64,000 nucleotides of DNA from Hungatella hathewayi (GTDB lineage Bacteria; Bacillota; Clostridia; Lachnospirales; Lachnospiraceae), in NCBI GenBank assembly GCA_025149285.1, contig CP102274.1, positions 1,565,501 to 1,629,500 on the forward strand, read 5' to 3'. Shown here one piece after another: positions 1 through 8,000 of this stretch (within the stretch, counting starts at the first letter, position 1; every line of letters begins with the position of its first letter). Below the pieces are notes generated by a model. That model saw only the letters and a program-made list of their open reading frames with translations, was not told where the DNA came from and did not search any database. The translations under genes were made by a program, and so were the position numbers.

Positions 1-117
1 TCAGTATTTATAAAATAGATATCATTTTCCAAAAAAAATACATGTTCAAGTGCCTTACACTTCTGTAATATAGAAAGAAAACAGATTGAGACTTGGAGAG
101 AAGGGAGACGGAATGAC

Positions 118-969
118 GTGACAAAGATGAGAGAGAAAAATGGGATTTACGAGCGGCAGCCATTTGAACTTTTCGCCTATCATGACAAAAAACCAACGCT
201 GGATCATTCGGTATTTCATTTTCATAACAATTATGAAATCCTGCTGTATGTAAAAGGAAATCTGGAAATATACATTGAACAGTCACGGTATCTTCCTGTT
301 CCTGGAACCATGTTTGTGATAAGTACTGAGGAGGTGCATAAAGGTACAATTCTGGATTCAGAGGATTATGAACGCTATGTGATTCATGTGAGCTCCTCTG
401 TCATACAGCCGCTTCTTGGATATGATGTGGATTTGCTGGCGTGTTTTCACGGCCATGAGCCTGGAAAGCAGAATGCGGTGGTCTTAAGCATGGAGGAGAT
501 TGTAGAATTCTGTGAACTTTTCAGTAAACTGAAACAAATCCTGGATACAGAGCCGTACGGAAAAGAAGTACTGAAGATTTCCTGTGTAGCGCAGCTTATG
601 ACTATGGTAAACCACGCGTTTTCCCACACGATCATGCCGGCCAGACCCGTTTCCAATTTAGCTTCCGGAATTATGGACTATGTGGAGAACCATATGAGCG
701 AACCGCTGAGTCTGGAATCCATAGCGGCCGCGCTGTTTATGGATAAATACTATCTGGCGCACCAGTTTAAAAAGCAGACGGGAGACTCCCTGTACCATTT
801 TATTCTTATGAAGCGGATTGCTCTGGCCAGGCGTCTTCTGGGAGAGGGGCTGCCGGTGACTGAGGTCTGTGATCGGTCGGGATTTAACAACTATAACAAT
901 TTTATCCGCACTTTTCGCAAATATGTGAATATGTCTCCGGGGGAATACAGGAAACATCAGACAGAGTAG
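118..969 (+). CDS. AraC family transcriptional regulator
   Basis: Sugar-responsive type DNA-binding regulator of 283 residues. Residues about 25-110 look like the cupin-type ligand-binding half (HFHNNYEILLYVKG), and residues about 180-283 form the double helix-turn-helix typical of AraC proteins, ending in GFNNYNNFIRTFRKY and SPGEYR. The GTG start at 118 follows a GGAGAGAAGGGAG purine tract; an ATG at 127 is the alternative. The last 68 bases overlap the 3' end of the convergent regulator gene (902-1702). The giant GH43 protein gene downstream is a plausible target, but that is inference from position only. Confidence 0.9.
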   Translation: MTKMREKNGIYERQPFELFAYHDKKPTLDHSVFHFHNNYEILLYVKGNLEIYIEQSRYLPVPGTMFVISTEEVHKGTILDSEDYERYVIHVSSSVIQPLLGYDVDLLACFHGHEPGKQNAVVLSMEEIVEFCELFSKLKQILDTEPYGKEVLKISCVAQLMTMVNHAFSHTIMPARPVSNLASGIMDYVENHMSEPLSLESIAAALFMDKYYLAHQFKKQTGDSLYHFILMKRIALARRLLGEGLPVTEVCDRSGFNNYNNFIRTFRKYVNMSPGEYRKHQTE

Positions 970-1702
970 CGCTTTCCATCTGGCAGTCGCTGCCTCCGTG
1001 GCGGAGCTGATAGGCGCTGGGGGTACAGCCGGTATACTTTTTGAATACCTGTGTAAAATAGCTCTGGCTGGAGTAACCGGATTCGCTGCCGGCCTCGGAG
1101 ACCGTGGTCTCACTCTCTGTCAGCAGGCGGCATGCGTGTTGGATTCTTAATTCATTGACATACTGCTTAAATCCCTTTTTTACATATTTGGAGAAACAGG
1201 TACTTAAGTAACTGTAATTGTAACCAAATTTGTTGGCTATGGTTTCCAGCGACAGATCTTCTTTTAAATGTTCGACGATGTAGTCTTTGATCCGGCAGAT
1301 ATCGAAGGATTCTGCCGCATTTTTCTGTCGGTGCGGCTGGTTGGACAGCTGAGTCCACAGTGCTTTGATCTGGTTCTCATCCAGAATTGCCTTTGAAATA
1401 TAGTAATCGGTGTGTGTGTTCCGCTTTTCAGGCAGCAATGCCTCAGAACTCATCAGCACGGTTGAGGTCTGGGGATATTTTATGGACAGGAAGACATACA
1501 GAGGCATCGTCTGATGGAACATAAGCATCTCATCAATAAAGAGAATGTCTGGTGTATGAAATGTAAAGTCCTGCAGAACTTCTTCTGAATCTCTGCCATA
1601 ACCAAAGATGGAGACTTCCTCCGGAAGTGTTTTAAAAAGCATATCGAGTCCCCGGATTACCAATTCTTCTCTTTCCGCAATATAAATTTGTTTTCTTCTC
1701 AA
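902..1702 (-). CDS. Receiver-like/AraC-type response regulator
   Basis: 266-residue protein with an N-terminal response-regulator-like half (about 1-115) and a C-terminal AraC helix-turn-helix half (about 150-240; YSSQSYFTQVFKKYTG, TPSAYQ). Asp57 in LFIDEM sits where the phospho-acceptor would be and YYISKA supplies the conserved Lys, but the usual acidic pair near the N-terminus is replaced by AEREE, so phosphorylation is uncertain. The start is TTG at 1702, about 8 bases after an AGGGGGG ribosome-binding site. No histidine kinase lies beside it. It is transcribed away from the large GH43 gene and shares its upstream region, which suggests it controls that gene. The tail after the HTH (about 25 residues, Cys- and Ser-rich) is unusual and runs through the 3' end of the convergent regulator. 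Confidence 0.82.
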   Translation of the reverse strand: MRRKQIYIAEREELVIRGLDMLFKTLPEEVSIFGYGRDSEEVLQDFTFHTPDILFIDEMLMFHQTMPLYVFLSIKYPQTSTVLMSSEALLPEKRNTHTDYYISKAILDENQIKALWTQLSNQPHRQKNAAESFDICRIKDYIVEHLKEDLSLETIANKFGYNYSYLSTCFSKYVKKGFKQYVNELRIQHACRLLTESETTVSEAGSESGYSSQSYFTQVFKKYTGCTPSAYQLRHGGSDCQMESATLSDVSCIPPETYSHICEKCG

Positions 1703-1763
1703 TTTATATCCCCCCCTGAGTCTTCTTACTTATATTGTTTCTGATTTTATTATAGTGAAAGAT

Positions 1764-1804
1764 TATCGCGTTGTCTTTGCGGATGTTGGTAAAAATATCG
1801 CGTT
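1764..1804. promoter_or_regulatory. Direct repeat TATCGCGTT, possible AraC-type binding sites
   Basis: The nonamer TATCGCGTT occurs at 1764-1772 and again at 1796-1804, start-to-start spacing 32 bp (about three helical turns), between the divergent regulator and the giant GH43 gene. AraC-type proteins often bind direct repeats with such phasing. That this is an operator is inference. The rest of 1703-2000 is very A/T-rich and contains a 9-bp A/T hairpin at 1866-1888. Confidence 0.35.
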
Positions 1805-2000
1805 TCTTGGCATGACCTGCTGTTATAAAAAATTATAAAAAAATATAAATAAACCAAAATAATCTAAAAAAATTTGGCTAATTTTTTTAATGATCCGCAA
1901 AAAAGGTTGAAAAAGTATAGGAACTATATAAGAATATCCATTCAAATTAAGCCAAAAATAATTAAAATATATAATAACAGCATAAAAGGAAGGAGAGGCT

Positions 2001-5000
2001 ATGGAAAAGAAACGTATGAAGATTATATGGAATCAGGTGTTATGTGCCGGAAAAAAGTGCGGAAAGAGATGGTTTTCCGGTATCCTTGCAGTAATTCTGG
2101 CGGTATCCGGCGGTGTTGTGAGGGATCCCATGGAAGCACACGCGGACCAGATATCACAGGAGGTGACCTCATTTAAGACAGGGGAAGCATGGAAGGATAC
2201 GGCGGGAAAACAGATTCAGGCTCACGGAGGGCTGATTCAGAAGTTTGGGGATACCTATTACTGGTATGGGGAAGATAAGACCAGAGGGGGCCGTCCCATT
2301 GACGGTGTCCGGGCATATTCCTCTAAAGATCTCTATAACTGGACTGACGAGGGGACGGTTCTGAAGGTTATGGAAAACAGGGAACAGTTTGAGATGGATG
2401 AGTACTTTAAGACTCTTTATTTCGATTATAACGATGCTGAGAAGGATGAGGTCTATTTGAATTTAAGATCTTCAAACTGCATCGTGGAGCGTCCCAAGGT
2501 ATTGTATAATGAGAAAACGGGAAAGTATGTCATGTGGTTTCACAGTGACGGACCGGAGGCAGGGAAGGAGGAGGATTCCAGCGCCTCCCGCTACTCCAGG
2601 GCAATGGCGGGTGTGGCAGTCAGTGATACCCCGGATGGACCGTTCCAGTACGTGGACAGCTTTAAGCTTCATTGGGTAGAGGGATATGCTGGGGTACAGA
2701 GACGCGGTGATTCCCGAGACATGAATATTTTCCAGGATGAGGATGGCAGCGCCTACATTATTTATTCCAGTGAAATGAACGCTTATTTATATATTGCAAA
2801 GCTGACTGATGATTATATGGGACTTCAGACTCCAGCGGGAAAAGTTACACCAGAAGTGGGGAAAAGCGGTGACGGAGAGACGTGGCAGGCCAGGATTCTT
2901 CCTGATACCAGCAGAGAGGCTCCTGCTGTGTTTAAGTCTGGCGAATACTATTATATGATTACTTCCGGGACCAGCGGCTGGGATCCCAATCCGGCAAAAT
3001 ACTATCGGTCAAAGGATATTATGGCGGAAAAGTGGGAGGCTATGGGAGATCCCTGTGAGGGAGGTTCCAAAACAACCTTTGACTCTCAGAGCACATATGT
3101 TGTGCCGATTGATCCGGAAAATGGTTTCTATCTTTATATGGGTGACCGATGGAAGAATGGAGATTTGAAAAATTCCAGTTATGTTTGGCTGCCGTTGATA
3201 GTAAACGACGATGGAACGATTGTTATTAAGAATTATGATGAGTGGAATCTGGAGGAAACTCCCAGAACCATTATGAAGAAGTCAGAGGGACTTGAGGTAT
3301 ATTACACAACGGATCAGGGAAAGGTTCCAGCGCTTCCGGAAGAGATTACGGTAACCTGGCTGAACGGGCAGAAGGAGACAGCGGCCATTGTCTGGGAAAA
3401 CTTATCAGCAGCAGATTTTGAGCAGCCGTTTTCCAAAAAAAATGTGTCGGGAACTGTGAAAGGCCAAAAGATTTATACGGATATTGAGGTAGTACCGGAA
3501 AATCTTGTCTATTTTGTGGACTGTGGAACAGGATCATGGGGACCGGAATCGACAGACTATCCGGAGATTGCGTCTAAAAATCCGGGCCTTTTAAATCAGG
3601 TGTCTGATCAGGAATACAAAGATGGCGCTGAATGGGGGTATGTGAAGACGACGGCAGCGAAAGCTCTGGTTCTGACTCCTGATAACGCTTCGGGAAAAGC
3701 AGAATCAAAATACGATGTTGGCGTCAGGACTGCGCTCGACTATATCACTTATAAGATGAAACTTACTGCGGGAACATACCAGTTTACAGCAGGTTTTCAC
3801 GAGTGGTGGAGCGGTCAAAAGAGAACGATGAAGCCGGTAGTCACCTATACAGATGCCAGTGGAGCAGAGATGAGCGCAGAGGGTGGCACCTTTACAACCA
3901 GCGGTTCTGATATGACTGTAACAGAGGAATTTACAATACCGGCTGATGGAGTAGTAAGCTATACGCTTAAAAAGACAGCAAACAGTGCCCCGGTTCTGAG
4001 TTTCCTTGCAGTAGGGAAGACAAAGGATGCACAAGAGCCGGATAAGCCGGAAGAAGAAAAGCCGGAGCTTGTCTTATTTGCCTCTGCTTTCATGCTGAAG
4101 GGGGAGAACGAGGCCTCCAATATCAAGCTTAACTGGAATCCCATAGAGGGAGCGGCGTCCTACCGCGTCTATAGAACTGATGAAAAGGGGGAGAACCGAC
4201 AGCTTTTAAAGGAGACAGCCGGAATCATGCAGGACGATTACGGTGTTTCTGAAGCCTCCTGGTATGTGACCGAGGCTCTGGACGAGTCTGGTGAAATTCT
4301 GGCAGTATCGGAGCCGGCAGAGGGAACGCCGGTAAAGCTTGGCGGAGAGATGAAGACGAGGAGCAATATGGCGCCAGGTTCTGATTTTGTCTATGACAGC
4401 AAGGCTGTGCAGGTATTTGCAGAAAATGGCGTTTCCTATAAGTATTCCATCGAAAAGGATGGAGAGACGGGAAAGAAGCTGGTGGAGTATCAGGCTCTGG
4501 ATGGTGTGACCTATGACGCAGGCAGAACCGTCCTTTCCAGTAAACAGTATGAGATCATGGGCGATTGTAAATTCGAGGGCGTTGCCCAGATGCGAAAGGA
4601 CGGAAAAATTATTATATGGGCACATTTTGAACCGGCCTCCGGCTACAGCAGAGCAGAGATTTCCTGCATGTCAGGGACGATGGGAGGAGATGATTTTACC
4701 TTCTATTCGGAGCGGCCCCATGGAAATGAATCAAGAGACTTAAATATATTTAATGACAATGGCACCTTATATGCCATATCTGCTGCGAATAATAACAACG
4801 ACTTAAATATCTATAAGATCGATGAAAGCTGGACAAGAGTGCTGCCGGAATCAGAATTCCCGGCTATCACGGTATGTGAAGGGCAGCATAGGGAAGCTCC
4901 CAACATGGTGAAGGTGGATGGCTGGTATTATCTGTTTACTTCAGAGGCTAACGGCTGGTACCCCAGTCAGGGAATGTATTGCTCTGCTTCCACTATACAG

Positions 5001-8000
5001 GGATTAGCAGATGCGGCTCTCGTTCCGATTCATGTGACAACCTTCGGAACCCAGTCGGGCTGGATGTCCTCAGTAGGAGATAACAGGCTTTTGGTTGGAA
5101 GTGTATGGGCGTCCAGCGGACAGTTTGGAGAAGGAAAAAACTGGACAAAGGTATTTCCGGTCAGCTTTAAAGATGGTTACGCAGTCTATAATTACTATCC
5201 GGAGCTGGCATATAACGACGACAGAGTCATGGTACCGGTCCAGAATGGAAAAATTCTGTCGGCAGATCAGCCTGCGGGAATAGCTGACGGCGATGCGCCG
5301 GGAGAAGCTGGCTGCGAGGCCGCTCTGGTAACGGATGGCAGGAGCGATGACAAGAACGTTTACTATAAATCAGTGGAGAGCATTGGTGTGCCATATAGTC
5401 TGACTGTGGATCTGGGAGGACTCTGTTCTGTATCCCAGGTGGATGTATCCTTCCGGGAACCTAAGGGGTCAGATACGAGAAATTTATATAAAATTTACGG
5501 AAGTAAAGACGGAATAATATTTGATGAGGTCCTTGTGGATGCCAGCAGCAATAAGAATCCGGGATTTGACAGCCGGGCCGTAGAAAATAAGGGACTTTAC
5601 CGTTACGTAAAGATTACGGTCAGCGAGGTCCGGGATATGAGGCATAACGATAACAAGGTTTCCTGGTCCAGGGGCATACACGAAATGACCATATACGGAA
5701 CGCCTTCCGATATGAAAATAACCGGATATGAACCTGAAATGGCAGTGGATCTGGGAAGAAAACCGGAATTACCCGCAGCTGTCACACTGGAATACAGCGA
5801 TGGGCGGACTATGGAAGAGCCAGTGGAGTGGGAGTATGTATCTGCTTCAGAACTGTCGGAACCGTTTGTAAAGAAGAACGTTAAGGGAACGCTGAGAAAT
5901 TTCCCGGATATGACAATTTCAACCACTTTAGAGGTAATTCCGAAGGAGTTAAAGTATTTTATCGATTGTGGTACCGGTGACTGGGGTGTGAAATCAGAAG
6001 AATTTGAACGGATTTCTTCCGTAGAAGGAGTAAGCCTGTTTAATGATACTTCAGACCGCCAGTTCTCCTCTTCTGAAGAATTGACGGGACAGTGGGGATA
6101 CAGCAGTAAGACGAGTGATACGTCCTCCTTAAAGCTGACTCCGGACAATACAACAGGTTCCTCTGCCTCCAAATACGAGGTGGGATTGAGAACGAATCTG
6201 AGTTCCGGAATTTCTTATAAACTGTATCTGCCTGCAGGGGAATACATGTTCTCCGGTGGTTACCATGAGTGGTGGTCGAACCAGAACAGAAAGATACAGC
6301 CATCGGTAATCTATGAGGATGAAAATGGACAGAGCCATGAGGAGAAGCTGTCTGTCGTATCGCTTCCGGGACTGGGCAGCGATGTGATGTCCTCTGATAT
6401 AGTCAAAGTGCCGAAGGATGGTGTCGTGACATTTCAACTGAGTGCTGCCAGCAGTACAAAGCCCGTAATCAGCTTCCTTACTGTGACAATGATGACAGAC
6501 GATAACCGGCCGGCCGGAAAAGTAACAGTATCACCGGAACCAGGAAGATATGAATTGGACGTAATTAAACCAGTAGAATTGACATCTGAGTCGGAGGACA
6601 GTATTTATTATACTCTGGATGGCACGGATCCAATGACTGGGGACGGAAGCGAGGAAGCGGCAGAAGGTGCAGAACTGTATGATGCTCCAATCTTATTTGA
6701 AGAAGAAGGAATCTATGAAATCAATGCCAGAAGTGTGAGAAACGCATCAGATGGTTCTGTTATATGGGGACCAGTTACGACTGCCAGATACAATGTCACG
6801 GAGAGCAGCGGACCAGTGGAACGGTACGATTCCGTTCCGGTAGGAAAGCCGTGGTATGACAATAATGGAGAGATGATCCAGGCCCATGGCGGCGGCTTTC
6901 TCCAGATGGAAGACGAGCAGGGGGCAGTCTACTACTGGGTTGGAGAAAATAAAGATCATAATGGCTCCAGCTTTAACGGCATTAATTTATACTCTTCCAG
7001 GGATTTACTGAACTGGAAATTCGAAAATACGGTGTTAAAGCCTGATTCGGAGAATCCTGCGCTCAGAGATAATAAAATCGAGCGCCCTAAGCTAATTTAT
7101 AATAAGACAACGGGACAGTTTATCCTTTGGGGCCACTGGGAGACTGCGGACAGCTATGCTTCCAGCCAGATCTGCGTTGCGGTCAGCGATACGGTTAATG
7201 GGGACTATACATTCCTGGGCCACTGGAGACCAGGGGGTAAGGAAAAGAACTGGAGAACAAAATCTGTAAACGGTTCGACTATCTACGTAAAGGATGAGGA
7301 ATATGAGTCTGCTGTGACGAATCAGGTTACACCGGATGGCAATATGTCCAGAGATATGACAGTTTACGTAGACGGAGACCAGGGATATTTAGTCAGCGCC
7401 TGTGCGGATAAACATTCCATCTGCATTTATGAGCTGAACGATGAGTTTACAGATATCTTACCGGGATCTGAATACCATGTGTTTGAATCCGACAAGCTGG
7501 AAGCGCCGGCAATCATTAAGTCGGGTGACTATTATTACTTAATGGGATCGGGCCAGTCCGGGTGGTATCCGAATCAGGCCAGATATGCCTATACGAAGGA
7601 TATTTCCAATCCGGAAGGCTGGTCGGAGCTTGAACTGATCGGCAACAATACCTCCTTTTACAGCCAGCCTACCAATATTATGGAGCTGACATCACCCGCT
7701 GGACAGAAAAATTACGTCTACATGGGTGACCGCTGGAACTCCAAGAAGCTGGGAGAATCCACGTATGTGTGGCTGCCTCTGGAGATCGACGGAACTGACA
7801 TGAGTCTGTCTTACATTCCGGAATGGTCTTTAAACGCGGAGGATGGAACGGTACAGTATGAGGAGGCAGTGGTGGTATCCACCGGAAAGCCTGTCACATG
7901 TAGCGTAGAGGGGCAGGAAGGATATGGTGTGGAGAAGGCAAATGACGGGGACTACTTTAATACAAACAAGTCAGGAACCAGCTCCAGTTATTTCAGACCG

